A stretch of DNA of 64,000 bases from Halioglobus japonicus (GCF_001983995.1 NZ_CP019450.1:1674001-1738000); one strand, 5' to 3'; shown: positions 36,619 to 46,063, counted from the first letter of the stretch. Numbers and translations: made by a program. Notes: a model not told the origin generated them from the letters alone.

Positions 36619-37722
36619 TTAGGGAATGGCAACTGCGATCTTACCTCTCGCTCGACCCGATTCAGACAGGGCCATAGCCTCGCGTATCTCTCCAAGTTGG
36701 AAGCGATGCCCCACACTTGGTGTCAATTCGCCCCGCTCCATATAGCGGGCCAGGTCAACCAACGTTTCCTTGCGCATCTGGGCCAGCAACATAATCGACT
36801 CCTGTGCCATGAAGGGTTGGCTGATCAGAATGTTCATGGGGCCCAGCAGTGGCGCAATCCAGTTACCCTTGGCACCGCCGACCGTTATTAACTTGCCGTC
36901 GGGCTTGAGCACGCTGCTATTTGCCAGCGGTGAATGGTTGCCTACCATGTCCAGAATGACGTCATAGCGTTGGGGCATGTCAGTGTAGTTAATGCTTTTG
37001 TAATCGATCATGTGAACGGCGCCAAGTTCACGCACCAACTCGTGGTTGCGGGCACTGCTGACCCCGGTGACCTCGGCGCCAATAGCCGCTGCGATCTGCA
37101 CGGCAAACGTGCCGACGCCGCCTGAGGCGCCATTAATGAGAATGCTGTCGCCGGCTTCAAGCTCGCCTTCGTCCACTAGCGCCTGCAGTGCTGTGACACC
37201 AGCAATGCCGACAACACCCGCTTGCTCCAGCGGAACGTTTGCGGGTACGTGGGCAATGGCACCCCCTTCGTTAATCACCAGATGGCTGCCGAAGGCGCCG
37301 GTTTTGCCGCCGAATACGCGATCGCCGGGTTTGAAGGCACTCACGGTTTCGCCCACTGCCTCGACAATGCCTGCAAAATCGACACCCAATCGGGAGACCT
37401 CCGGAGCGCCCAGCCCGATGCCGAGCCGCATTAAGTAGGGAGAGCCACGCATGTGGTGGTAGTCGAGTGGATTAATGCCGGCGTAGTGCACTTTCACCAG
37501 GACTTCCTCGGGGCCGGGCGCAGGCCTGTCGATGACGCTTTGGGTGAGCACTTCTGGCGGACCGTAGCAGTGGTAGCTGATGACCGTGGCGGTTTGTGCT
37601 GCTGAGGAGGGTGCCGCAGGTGCAGGGCAGTCATCCGTGTGGCTGACCGCCAACGCCAGCGCAATCAGGGCGATACCCAATAGCCCGGCAATCGCCAATA
37701 TCAAATGCTTAAGTACACGCAT
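36619..37722 (-). CDS. Membrane-anchored zinc-less MDR oxidoreductase (quinone oxidoreductase type)
   Basis: A 367-residue medium-chain dehydrogenase/reductase. An N-terminal membrane helix (MRVLKHLILAIAGLLGIALIAL) precedes the catalytic domain, which is unusual for this otherwise soluble NADPH-dependent family. The GroES-like domain holds GPPEVLTQSVIDRP and HYAGINPLDYHHMRG. The Rossmann motif INGASGGVGTFAVQIAAAIGAEVTGV is near residue 195. No catalytic zinc ligands are present, so quinone or enone reduction is likely. The palindrome at 37764-37778, in the promoter region, suggests control by a repressor. Confidence 0.85.
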   Translation of the reverse strand: MRVLKHLILAIAGLLGIALIALALAVSHTDDCPAPAAPSSAAQTATVISYHCYGPPEVLTQSVIDRPAPGPEEVLVKVHYAGINPLDYHHMRGSPYLMRLGIGLGAPEVSRLGVDFAGIVEAVGETVSAFKPGDRVFGGKTGAFGSHLVINEGGAIAHVPANVPLEQAGVVGIAGVTALQALVDEGELEAGDSILINGASGGVGTFAVQIAAAIGAEVTGVSSARNHELVRELGAVHMIDYKSINYTDMPQRYDVILDMVGNHSPLANSSVLKPDGKLITVGGAKGNWIAPLLGPMNILISQPFMAQESIMLLAQMRKETLVDLARYMERGELTPSVGHRFQLGEIREAMALSESGRARGKIAVAIP

Positions 37723-37763
37723 GTATCTTCCCCTGTATTACCACGTTGCGCCCATACTAGGAT

Positions 37764-37778
37764 ACTTACGATGTAAGT
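37764..37778. promoter_or_regulatory. Palindromic operator-like site upstream of the MDR gene
   Basis: ACTTAC-GAT-GTAAGT is a perfect 6-bp inverted repeat with a 3-bp centre, 42 bp upstream of the MDR start codon. A possible -10 (TAGTAT on the minus strand, 37754-37759) directly follows it, so a bound protein would block the promoter. The TTAC/GTAA half-sites resemble TetR-family operators; no TetR gene is nearby. Confidence 0.5.
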
Positions 37779-37813
37779 GTAGGCTAATGCGACGAACATC
37801 ATCGTCGCTGCGA

Positions 37814-38782
37814 CTACCTGCGCAAGAGAATTGTTCTCAGGCGATGACTCATGGGATCCCTGAACTGATCAAACAGGACAGCCGCGATAATCACAGCACC
37901 GGTAATGATACGTTTGGAAGGCTCCGACACGCCCATTTGTGCCAGGCCCGTCTGGATCACGGCAATGATTAACACCCCAATAAATGTATTGACCACCGAG
38001 CCTCGACCGCCAGTGAGACTGGTGCCACCGATGACAACGGCGGCAATGGCTGAGAGCTCCAGGCCAATGCCCGCGTTGGGATCTGCGGTCTGTAGATAGC
38101 CGAGCTGGAACACACCGCCCAGGCCAGCGAGCAGACCGCACAGGGCGAACACCAATATTTTCCAGGGCACGGGATTGATACCGGTGAGGCGCACGGCCTC
38201 CTCGTTAGTGCCTATGGCGATCATATAGCGCCCGAAAACGGTCTTGCTAAGCACGAACTGAGCGACAACGACCACCACAACAGCGAAGATCAGCGCGGGT
38301 GATACACCTAAACCTGCCAGTGGAGAGCCAATAATTTCTACCGAAGAACCGAGATAGCGGGTTTCGGAATTGGTCACCAGGTAGGCGCCGCCGCGCGCAA
38401 TTTCCAGCATACCCAGCGTGACAACGAATGAGGGTATCGCCCAGCGGGCGCTGATCAGACCATTCACCAGCCCCGCCATGAGGCCAGAGGCAAGAGCCGC
38501 CGCAATGGCCACGGGTAGGGGCATACCCATATCGGCAATCACTATGCCCATCACCGCCGAGCACAGTGCCATGACGGAGCCCACAGACAGGTCGATGCCG
38601 GCGATCAGCAATACGTAGGTCATTCCCACTGCTATCACGGTCAGTGTGGGAATCTGGTTAACCAGCGTGCGGAATGTGACACCGGTGAAAAAGTATTCAC
38701 TGGCAAGGCTGAAAAATAGCACCAGTGCCAAGAGCACCGCAATCAGGCCCAGAGAATTCCACGGAAGTTTTATCTTAAGCAT
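37814..38782 (-). CDS. rbsC: Ribose-type ABC transporter permease
   Basis: A 322-residue inner-membrane permease of the RbsC/AraH/XylH family with about 8-10 hydrophobic helices. The segment SASEYFFTGVTFRTLVNQIP and the motif ITGVGMTYVLLIAGIDLSVGSVMAL-like region around residue 65 are family hallmarks. I place the start at the ATG ending at 38782 (MLKIKLPWNSLGLIAVLL), overlapping the rbsA stop by 8 bp; a longer frame to 38848 runs inside rbsA without support. It completes an rbsB-rbsA-rbsC set for monosaccharide import. Ribose is suggested by the nearby ribokinase. Confidence 0.9.
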   Translation of the reverse strand: MLKIKLPWNSLGLIAVLLALVLFFSLASEYFFTGVTFRTLVNQIPTLTVIAVGMTYVLLIAGIDLSVGSVMALCSAVMGIVIADMGMPLPVAIAAALASGLMAGLVNGLISARWAIPSFVVTLGMLEIARGGAYLVTNSETRYLGSSVEIIGSPLAGLGVSPALIFAVVVVVVAQFVLSKTVFGRYMIAIGTNEEAVRLTGINPVPWKILVFALCGLLAGLGGVFQLGYLQTADPNAGIGLELSAIAAVVIGGTSLTGGRGSVVNTFIGVLIIAVIQTGLAQMGVSEPSKRIITGAVIIAAVLFDQFRDPMSHRLRTILLRR

Positions 38783-40307
38783 GCCTGGCCTTGGAATAGT
38801 ATTTGAAGCTCGCTTGGAGTAGTTGTTCTTCAGTGACCTCGCGGGCATTGAATTCGCAGGCGAGACGCCCGTTAGACATCACCAGAATGCGATCGGAGAC
38901 CTTAATCAGCTCATCCGTTTCACTGCTGACGACGACTACCGCTTTACCCGCCGCTGCCAGGGTGCCGAGCAGCGACTGGATGCTGCTCTTGGCCCGGGCG
39001 TCGACGCCGCGAGTGGGTTCGTCGAACAACAGCACCGGCAGATCATTCAGCAGCCAGCGCGCAATCAGGACTTTCTGCTGGTTACCGCCGCTAAGTTGGG
39101 CCACGGGCTGCCCAAACGCATCGCACTTGATCTGCAGTTTTTCGCGCATTTCGCTTGCCATGGCGTGCTCGTCGGCCGCGCTGATAACACCGGCTGTGTG
39201 CGTGAGCTCGCGCAATTTTCCCAGACACATGTTGCTGGAGATGGAATCCTGCAATAGCAGCCCCTGGCCTTTGCGGTCTTCCACAACCAGCCCGATACCT
39301 GCGTCGATGGCCTCGCGTGGCGAGCGCATGACTTGAGCGCGCTGAAAGTTGTCTTGTGCAAAACGCAGAGCGCCGCTGTCAGCACGATCCGCGCCAAAAA
39401 TCGCGCGCAGCAGTTCTGTGCGCCCCGAACCAATCAGCCCACCAATGCCAAGGACTTCACCGGCGCGAATCTCGAAACTGATGTTCTGGATGGAACCGGT
39501 GAGTCCCAGTCGGTCGACCTTGATCAACACCTGCGGGGCAGCGGGTTGTTCGCTTTCAGTTTGGGCAGCTGCCGGCGCGGTTAAAGCACCGGCCATGAGT
39601 TCGACAATCGTGTCGGTGGTGGCTTCAGCAACCGGCAGGGTGGCTACGCGCTCGCCGTCGCGCAATACCGATACCCGGTCGGCAATACGGGCAATTTCAT
39701 CCATGCGATGTGAGATATAAATAACGCTGACACCGCGCTCACGCATCGCCTTTAGGCGCTGAAACAGGGTGTCTATTTGCGGGTCAGTCAGGGAGGCGGT
39801 GGGCTCGTCGAGGATAAGCAGTTTCACGTCGTGGGAAATCGCCCTGGCGATCTCCACCAGCTGCTGGAGGCCGACACCCAGTTCAGCCACCGGCGCCTGC
39901 AGGTCTATATCATCCATGCCGAGGGCCGCCAGCATGGCTGCAGCGCGCTGTCTGAGGTCGGTGTGATCGATCAATCCGGCGCGCTTGCCCAGGCGGTTGA
40001 AGCAGAGATTTTCGGCGACGCTCAATGTAGGGAACAAACTCAGTTCCTGCATGACCATCTGGATGCCACTGCGCTCGGCATCCCGCAGTGATTTCGGTGC
40101 ATGGGGGTGGCCGCCAAACTCCATGCTGCCCGCGTCGGGATGATGGATACCGGCGACAAGATTACATAGCGTGCTCTTGCCCGCGCCGTTACTTCCCATT
40201 AGCGCATGTATTTCTCCGGGTTGAATGTCCAGATGAATGTCATGCAACACCGGAGAGGCGAAGGATTTGCTAATCCCCTTCAGGCGCAGCAGGGGCGTTA
40301 TCACCAT
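38775..40307 (-). CDS. rbsA: Ribose-type ABC transporter ATP-binding protein (tandem ABC)
   Basis: A 510-residue protein with two ABC domains, as usual for sugar ABC systems of the RbsA/XylG/MglA type. Domain 1 has Walker A GSNGAGKST (about 36-44) and Walker B LLILDEPTASLTD. Domain 2 shows the degenerate first motif GGLIGSGRTELLRAIFG, the LSGGNQQKV signature and VLLFDEPTRGVDARAK. ATP hydrolysis drives sugar uptake with RbsC and RbsB. It starts 1 bp after the rbsB stop and overlaps rbsC by 8 bp, so the three are co-transcribed. Confidence 0.93.
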   Translation of the reverse strand: MVITPLLRLKGISKSFASPVLHDIHLDIQPGEIHALMGSNGAGKSTLCNLVAGIHHPDAGSMEFGGHPHAPKSLRDAERSGIQMVMQELSLFPTLSVAENLCFNRLGKRAGLIDHTDLRQRAAAMLAALGMDDIDLQAPVAELGVGLQQLVEIARAISHDVKLLILDEPTASLTDPQIDTLFQRLKAMRERGVSVIYISHRMDEIARIADRVSVLRDGERVATLPVAEATTDTIVELMAGALTAPAAAQTESEQPAAPQVLIKVDRLGLTGSIQNISFEIRAGEVLGIGGLIGSGRTELLRAIFGADRADSGALRFAQDNFQRAQVMRSPREAIDAGIGLVVEDRKGQGLLLQDSISSNMCLGKLRELTHTAGVISAADEHAMASEMREKLQIKCDAFGQPVAQLSGGNQQKVLIARWLLNDLPVLLFDEPTRGVDARAKSSIQSLLGTLAAAGKAVVVVSSETDELIKVSDRILVMSNGRLACEFNAREVTEEQLLQASFKYYSKARHA

Positions 40308-40308
40308 G

Positions 40309-41268
40309 CTAGCGGGTAATTAACTCGATCGGTGTTTTACGATCTTCAGGAATATCGCCGGAACCGAGTATCTGCAGAGCATACTCAATGCCGAATACGG
40401 CGAGCTGGTCGCCAAACTGATCTGCCGTCGCCAGCATTTCACCCGTTTGGACCAATTCGGCGGCGGCGGAGATGTTGTCAAAGCCCACCACGGCAATGGC
40501 GTCAGTTTTACCGGCCTGGCGAACCGCGGCGACGGCACCGAGAGCCATGCTGTCATTGGCGGCAAGAATGGCCTTGAGATCAGGGTTTTCGCTGAGAATG
40601 GCGCCTGTTACGCTGGCTGCTTTGGCCTGCTCCCAGTCGGCAGCCTGGGTGGCGACAATCGCCATGCCCGCGGCGTTCATGGCATCCTCAAAACCCAGTT
40701 GGCGCTGTTGGGCATTAAAGGCACCCGGTATACCACCGATGATGGCGACCTGGTCGCCGGCAGTGAGTTGGGCTGCCAGCGCGTCGCCGACAAGCCTGGC
40801 ACCCTCGCGGTTGTCCGGACCCACGAAGGGTACCTTGATGCCCATATCTGCGAGGATGCTGTCGTCAAACTTGTTGTCGATGTTGACCACGACAATACCC
40901 TGGTCGATAGCGCGCTTGACCACCGGTAGCAGGCCCTTGGAATCCGCCGGGGCAATCACAATGATATCGACCTGGGTTGCCATCATTTGTTCCACCAGCG
41001 ATACCTGTTGCGCGAGGTCACTTTCGTTCTTGATGCCATTGACCACCAGTTCGTAGCTATCGTTTTGCGCCTGGTGTTGTTCGGCCCCTGCGGCCATGTT
41101 GATAAAAAATTCATTGGCCAGCGACTTCATGATCAGGGCCACACGCGGTTTGTCGGGCGTATCTTCGGGCGTCGATGCAGGTGCCGAGGATTGCTCGGCA
41201 TTGCCGCAGCCAGTGAGGGTCAGCGCCAGCGACAGGCAGGCGAGGAGAGAGGTGACTTTGCGCAACAT
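40309..41268 (-). CDS. rbsB: Ribose-type substrate-binding lipoprotein
   Basis: A 319-residue type I periplasmic binding protein. It starts at the ATG ending at 41268 with a lipoprotein signal (MLRKVTSLLACLSLALTLTGC), then a low-complexity linker. The binding domain opens with PRVALIMKSLANEFFINMAAGAE, the usual RbsB-type first strand. AILAANDSMALGAVAAVRQAG and IAVVGFDNIS are the classic late blocks. A lipid anchor in place of a free periplasmic protein is a variant. It delivers sugar to RbsA/RbsC. The reading frame extends 31 codons upstream of this start without a signal peptide. Confidence 0.92.
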   Translation of the reverse strand: MLRKVTSLLACLSLALTLTGCGNAEQSSAPASTPEDTPDKPRVALIMKSLANEFFINMAAGAEQHQAQNDSYELVVNGIKNESDLAQQVSLVEQMMATQVDIIVIAPADSKGLLPVVKRAIDQGIVVVNIDNKFDDSILADMGIKVPFVGPDNREGARLVGDALAAQLTAGDQVAIIGGIPGAFNAQQRQLGFEDAMNAAGMAIVATQAADWEQAKAASVTGAILSENPDLKAILAANDSMALGAVAAVRQAGKTDAIAVVGFDNISAAAELVQTGEMLATADQFGDQLAVFGIEYALQILGSGDIPEDRKTPIELITR

Positions 41269-41357
41269 ACTGTTTGGCCCGGCGTCATTATTGTTAGCCG
41301 CAATAATAGATGAAACTGAGCCAGGTTGCGCGCTGAAGAGTAGTCGTTTTTTGCCGT

Positions 41358-42899
41358 TCAACTTACCCGGGTAATCGTCAGGTCGATACTGCCGTGATTG
41401 TTTTCGTACAGTGACCAGACATCATTCGGAAATGTGTACAGGTAGCCGGCCTGGGTCACTTTCAGTGGTGGGGTGGCGAAGTCCGGAAGTTTTATGTATT
41501 CATGGGCCACCGGGCTGCCGTCGTTGGCGACCGCATTGTCAGCACCACTGTCGTTGGCGATAGCGCCCACGAGCACAAACCAGGGAAAATTTTCTATGCG
41601 CTTGGTGCCGAGGACATCGGTGGCATTGTTGTCTGTCAGTTTGCGGTACAGGCTCTCAAACCTGCCTAGAAAGGCGGAGGTGCTGCGGATGATGTCGCCC
41701 ACGGTTAGTTTGTCGTCCTCGGTGCCATGCCAGTCGCAGGTGTCGGCGCTGTCCTGCCATTCACCGCTGGCACTAAAGGTATATTCCTCGCCCGCATTGA
41801 GGAACAGGTGCGTGGGATTCCAGCGCGTGTCGGCATAAACGGGCAGCGTAATCGATTCGCCAACATCCAGAGATCTGTGCGGATAGTACTCGGGATAGCT
41901 GAGAGGCGAGGTTTGTTGGCGGGTGAGGGCGCTGTCGTGGAACACGCTCGAGTTGGCGTCGAGCCCCATCTCAGGAATCGCCCGTGGACGCGAGCGCATT
42001 GTGGCGAACAAGCCACGATAGGAATTGTGCATTACGCCATTGGGGTTGGGCTGCAGTTGATCTACGGCGCCGCTGCGAAAGCCGAGCCCCTGGCTCTCGG
42101 CCTCCGCCATCATCCAGCCAAGCGCGCTGTCGGAGAGATCAGTCTCTGCATATCCACCGCCGACGTCGGAGTGCACGCCGGGAAACCATAGCTCCTGACA
42201 GTTCTCGTGTTTGTCCGCATTGCTCCAATGGGTGACGGTGAAGCTGCTGCGCAATTCGTCCAGCGCCATGGCGTGACGGCCGCAGCGCACATTCTTACCG
42301 AGTTTGCTGTCGTGAAAGCGCCACTTGTCAGGCCGGTCCAGTAAGTTCAGCAGTTCCAGATCATCGGGAATACCCAGGGCACCCACAGTGTCCCATACGC
42401 CGAGAAACTGTACTTTCAGTCCGTTGCCGCGATTAAAGGCAGCCCACTCTGACTTGATGCGATTGCGTTTGTTCTTGCGATAGCCGGACTTGTAGGCAGA
42501 CTCCACCCGGCGCCACGCCTGCCTGGAGCTAATGCCGCGCAGGTTCAGAAGGCCCTTGTTGAGCATGCCGGCCAGACAGCGTGCCGTGAACGCACCCCGG
42601 CTGAAACCGAAGATGTAGACCTGATCGCCGTCCTCGTACTGCGTGCCCAACCAGTGATAGGCGCTGCAGATATGGCGCGTTATTCCAACGCCAAGCGCGC
42701 CGCCCAGTAACTTCTCCTTGAGCCCCATGTCTTCACCGCCCAGGCCCGGGTGATAGTACTTTTTTTGCAGTGTGCCTGTGCCGTCGTGGTCACCAATCGC
42801 GTTGAATAATTTGACGACATTGGTGGGCGCAGGCACCCCGTTATCTTCCTGGCTGGGATTGTTCCAGGTGCCGTCGCAGCAGATGATGAGATTGGTCAT
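41358..42899 (-). CDS. DUF2235 alpha/beta-hydrolase with C-terminal lectin-like domain
   Basis: A 513-residue protein. Residues about 1-290 form the DUF2235 hydrolase: NLIICCDGTWNNPSQ at the start, nucleophile Ser in VYIFGFSRGAFTARCLAG, and later GVWDTVGALG and FPGVHSDVGGGY, which supply the Asp and His. Tle1-type type VI secretion phospholipases share this fold. The last 150 residues (GESITLPVYADTRWNPT to NDVWSLYENNHGSIDLTITRV) resemble a LecA/PA-IL-like sugar-binding beta-sandwich. There is no signal peptide and no VgrG, Hcp or immunity-like gene beside it. It sits in the ribose cluster, same strand. GGGGAG precedes the start at 42899. Confidence 0.82.
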   Translation of the reverse strand: MTNLIICCDGTWNNPSQEDNGVPAPTNVVKLFNAIGDHDGTGTLQKKYYHPGLGGEDMGLKEKLLGGALGVGITRHICSAYHWLGTQYEDGDQVYIFGFSRGAFTARCLAGMLNKGLLNLRGISSRQAWRRVESAYKSGYRKNKRNRIKSEWAAFNRGNGLKVQFLGVWDTVGALGIPDDLELLNLLDRPDKWRFHDSKLGKNVRCGRHAMALDELRSSFTVTHWSNADKHENCQELWFPGVHSDVGGGYAETDLSDSALGWMMAEAESQGLGFRSGAVDQLQPNPNGVMHNSYRGLFATMRSRPRAIPEMGLDANSSVFHDSALTRQQTSPLSYPEYYPHRSLDVGESITLPVYADTRWNPTHLFLNAGEEYTFSASGEWQDSADTCDWHGTEDDKLTVGDIIRSTSAFLGRFESLYRKLTDNNATDVLGTKRIENFPWFVLVGAIANDSGADNAVANDGSPVAHEYIKLPDFATPPLKVTQAGYLYTFPNDVWSLYENNHGSIDLTITRVS

Positions 42900-43023
42900 G
42901 ATGGCTCCCCTGTGTTCTGCGCAAAAGAATGCACGCATCGACGTGCGGCGCTTGTACAGGACTTATAGTTGAGAGGGTGCCGTTTACCAGCGAGAGAGGG
43001 CTTTCTGTAATACAGAGTAATAC

Positions 43024-43950
43024 CTAGCCGGTACTCGCTTTCACCTCGTCCGCGGTGGGTAGTGATGCCACGGCGCCCGGGCGTGACACCGCAATCGCGG
43101 ATGCGCGGATGGCGGTTTCAATGCCGGCGTCAATGTCTGTGAGGCCATGGGTCGCCAGGTGAGCTGCCAGGTAACCGTTGAAGCAGTCGCCAGCGGCGGT
43201 GGTATCGACCACAGTGACAGATTGTGCGGGAAATAACTGCGCGCGGCTCGGAGTGACGAGCATGGCTCCCTCGCCACCCAGCGTGACAACCACGGTATCA
43301 ACGCCTTTTTGCAGCAGGGCCGCAGCGGCGCTATTTATGGCTTCGGGGGTATCCGTGGGCATGCCGGTGATGGTCGCCAGTTCGCTCAGGTTGGGAGTGA
43401 TAATCGTGATGTGTTTGAACAGCGCCTCTGGCAGCGCCTGGGCGGGCGCCGGATTGAGGATAACTGTCTGTTGCTGTCGGGAAGCCAGTGTCGCGGCATG
43501 AACGACAGAATCCATGGGAATTTCCAATTGCAGGACCACCACACAGGCATCGTTTATCTGGTCGAGCTGTGAGTCGATCAGCCCCTTCGAAAGCGCTTCA
43601 TTGGCGCCTGCGGTCAGGCCGATACAGTTCTCGCCGGCAGCATCGATGAAGATGCAGGCAGTGCCGGTAGGCGTATTCTGTATCTGGGTGATCCCATGGG
43701 TAGCCAGGTCCAGGGTATTGAACCTTGCCAAGATGTCGTTGCCGCTGCCATCGTCGCCGATGCAACTGATAAACGTGGTGGTGGCCCCTGCCAGGTGAGC
43801 CGCCACGGCCTGGTTGGCACCTTTTCCACCCAGGTTGGACTTCAGTTCACCGCCACCCACGGTTTCACCAGGAGCGGGTAGGGTGGGGAGGTAAAGACAG
43901 ATGTCCCAATTCGTCGAGCCGATGACGGCTATCTTTGAATTTGGCGCCAT
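43024..43950 (-). CDS. rbsK: Ribokinase
   Basis: A 308-residue PfkB-family kinase. The N-terminal signature is KSNLGGKGANQAVAAHLAGA (GGKGANQA), and the catalytic base Asp and anion hole lie in VDTTAAGDCFNGYLAAHLA. Length and order match ribokinase, which phosphorylates ribose to ribose-5-P for the pentose phosphate pathway. The ribose-type ABC genes downstream on the same strand support the assignment; deoxyribokinase or another sugar kinase remains possible. A GAGG-type ribosome site lies before the ATG. No rbsD or LacI-type rbsR accompanies the cluster. Confidence 0.88.
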   Translation of the reverse strand: MAPNSKIAVIGSTNWDICLYLPTLPAPGETVGGGELKSNLGGKGANQAVAAHLAGATTTFISCIGDDGSGNDILARFNTLDLATHGITQIQNTPTGTACIFIDAAGENCIGLTAGANEALSKGLIDSQLDQINDACVVVLQLEIPMDSVVHAATLASRQQQTVILNPAPAQALPEALFKHITIITPNLSELATITGMPTDTPEAINSAAAALLQKGVDTVVVTLGGEGAMLVTPSRAQLFPAQSVTVVDTTAAGDCFNGYLAAHLATHGLTDIDAGIETAIRASAIAVSRPGAVASLPTADEVKASTG

Positions 43951-44098
43951 AGTGGCCTCCTTGGAATTGGACAGATGATTTGGGAATCACCTTTGATTGT
44001 CTTTGGGTGTTGGGCTGCAGCAAGAGCCTGGATAAGGCTGGAACATGCCCTAAATTTGTCACTACAAAAAGTGATGTCCCAATCCCGAACCCAGTGAC

Positions 44099-46012
44099 CT
44101 ATTTGATGCCCAGATACTTTAGTTTGCGATAAAACGTTGCGCGACTCATGCCAAGCAATCGCGCTGCTTCTGTACGATTTCCACCCGTCTGCTCCAACGC
44201 AAGAACTATGTCTTGTTCGAGGCTCGATTGTTTGCTTGCACCTTGAAGAGTGGCGACCTCCTGGTGCTGAATCTCGGGCGGGAGATCGTGAAGACTGATC
44301 GAATCATTTCGGCAGTGAATGGTGGCGAACTGAATGGCGCTCTTAAGCTCCCGCACATTTCCAGGCCAGTTATAGTTCTCGAGTAAGTGCATTACTGGAT
44401 TGGCTAAGGGGTTCATGGCCTTGCCTGTAGCCAGCCGCATTTCAGCCAAAAATGCCTCAGCAAGCAGCGGGATATCCTGACTTCGCTCTCTCAGCGCAGG
44501 GACAATGATTCTCCCTACGCGCAATCTGTATAGAAAGTCACTACGGAACGTGCCTTCTCTTACAGCATCGGCTAGATTCCTGTTAGTGGCTGCGATGATA
44601 CGAACGTCGATCTGTTGCGTGTCTACCTGTCCTATGGGTGCTACTTCTGCTGATTCTATAGCTCGCAATAAACTGATCTGTACCTCATCTGAGATGTCCC
44701 CAATTTCATCGAGGAATAAAGTCCCTCCCTCGGCAGCCTGGAAGTAGCCAAGCTGGTCCTTAATGGCTCCCGAAAATGCGCCGCGCCGGTGCCCAAAGAG
44801 CTGACTCCCTAGCAGGGAGTCAGTAAGTGCGCCGCTATTGACTGCAACGAAAGGGCCCTTGCTCCTTTGGCTTGCGGCGTGAATCGCCCTTGCAACAAGC
44901 TCTTTCCCCGAGCCTGTTTCACCTTCGATCAATACGGTCCAATCGCCAGTCGCCACATCGTTGATGACTCTGTACAGGTTCTGCATTGGTGGGCTTTTTC
45001 CAATCATTTGTCCGAACCGGCTCTTGTCTAATTGTCTTTGCAGTTGCCTCAGTTTTTCGTCAGCTTGATCTCTCTCGGAGAGATCTTTAACCATGCCAAT
45101 GAATAGCGCGGTATCTTTGACTTTGGTTTCAGTAATCGTCAAATGAACAGGGAATTCCTCGCCGTCTCTCTTGAGTCCAAGGACTTCCCGTCCCTGGCCA
45201 ATCACTTTGCTATCTCCTGTATCGAGATAGTTCGAGATATAGCTGTCGTGTTCCAGTCGATATGGCGCGGGCATCAGGGTGCTTACGTTGGCGCCGACCA
45301 GTTCTTCGCCGGAGTATCCAAACATCTTTTCCCCTTGTTGGTTGATGGATTCAATGACGCCAGATTGATCTATCGTGATGATTGCCTCATAGGCGCTGTC
45401 GAGAATTGCGTGTAGGCGCTGCTGCTCGTCGGACAACTCATTAACAGCTTGATTCCTTTCGTCATCAGCGCGCAATGCGAAGATCGCGTTTGCGCAGGTT
45501 TGGAGGAAGGGCGATAAGTCTTCGATGAGTTTTTCGTCATAGCCATCCGGGCGATTTGCAATACCAACCATACCAATCATGCGTCCTGCGCTATGCAGTG
45601 GGAGACCCAGAAATGACCTTAGCTCTGGGTGGCCCAGTGGCAGCCCGCCGCGTCGAGGATCCTCAGCCGGGGCATTCGCCACGACAGGTTTGCCTTCAGT
45701 CATGACGTGACCAAAGAGCGTTTTCAAATTGTGGAACTCAAGGCCGTTCGGCGCGTTTTCTTCAAAGTGTTTGCGAGTGTACTCGTTCCAGGCGATGTTG
45801 GTAATGGCATGCGTTCGGAGGTAGACAGCTCCCTCTTCGTTGAGATGTGTCTCTCCGATAAAGCCGTACTCGCTATCCCCGAGCTCCAGCAAAGCGTCAA
45901 GAAGTCCGTCAAACAGCTGTTGTCTATCTACTGTCCCTATCAATTGAGACTGCGCGCGGGTCATGGCGCCCAGTAGACGCATGTACCAGTCAGGGGAATG
46001 TTGTGTGTCCAT
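44099..46012 (-). CDS. Sigma-54-dependent activator with GAF and PAS sensor domains
   Basis: A 637-residue NtrC-type activator. A GAF domain (about 15-170, with SEYGFIGETHLNEEGAVYLRTHA) and a PAS domain (about 200-310, IDQSGVIESINQQGEKMFGYSGEELVG) precede the AAA+ domain. Walker A is GETGSGKELVARAIH. The sigma-54 contact loop reads GAFSGA in place of GAFTGA, a known variant. Walker B is GGTLFLDEIGD, and a Fis-type helix-turn-helix (NRTEAARLLGMSRATFYRKLKYLG) ends the chain. Fused GAF-PAS sensors suggest direct response to a small molecule or redox/light state. Divergent csrA has a sigma-54 promoter and inverted repeats upstream, so it is the probable target. Confidence 0.92.
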   Translation of the reverse strand: MDTQHSPDWYMRLLGAMTRAQSQLIGTVDRQQLFDGLLDALLELGDSEYGFIGETHLNEEGAVYLRTHAITNIAWNEYTRKHFEENAPNGLEFHNLKTLFGHVMTEGKPVVANAPAEDPRRGGLPLGHPELRSFLGLPLHSAGRMIGMVGIANRPDGYDEKLIEDLSPFLQTCANAIFALRADDERNQAVNELSDEQQRLHAILDSAYEAIITIDQSGVIESINQQGEKMFGYSGEELVGANVSTLMPAPYRLEHDSYISNYLDTGDSKVIGQGREVLGLKRDGEEFPVHLTITETKVKDTALFIGMVKDLSERDQADEKLRQLQRQLDKSRFGQMIGKSPPMQNLYRVINDVATGDWTVLIEGETGSGKELVARAIHAASQRSKGPFVAVNSGALTDSLLGSQLFGHRRGAFSGAIKDQLGYFQAAEGGTLFLDEIGDISDEVQISLLRAIESAEVAPIGQVDTQQIDVRIIAATNRNLADAVREGTFRSDFLYRLRVGRIIVPALRERSQDIPLLAEAFLAEMRLATGKAMNPLANPVMHLLENYNWPGNVRELKSAIQFATIHCRNDSISLHDLPPEIQHQEVATLQGASKQSSLEQDIVLALEQTGGNRTEAARLLGMSRATFYRKLKYLGIK

Positions 46013-46032
46013 GATGAGCCTATGTGTCTTGT

Positions 46033-46063
46033 GAGACAGTTGATTGTCTCGATCAGTGTCTCA
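46033..46063. promoter_or_regulatory. Candidate enhancer (UAS) for the sigma-54 activator
   Basis: GAGACA-N6-TGTCTC (46033-46050) is an inverted repeat, followed by another TGTCTCA (46057-46063) that pairs with TGAGACA (46032-46038). The cluster lies 72-102 bp upstream of the -24/-12 promoter, a usual distance for NtrC-type activator sites, and directly before the activator's own start. Confidence 0.6.

Noticed and set aside
41358..42899. A type VI secretion effector module
   Set aside because: The fold fits, but no VgrG, PAAR, Hcp or immunity-like gene is adjacent; the neighbours are ribose genes.
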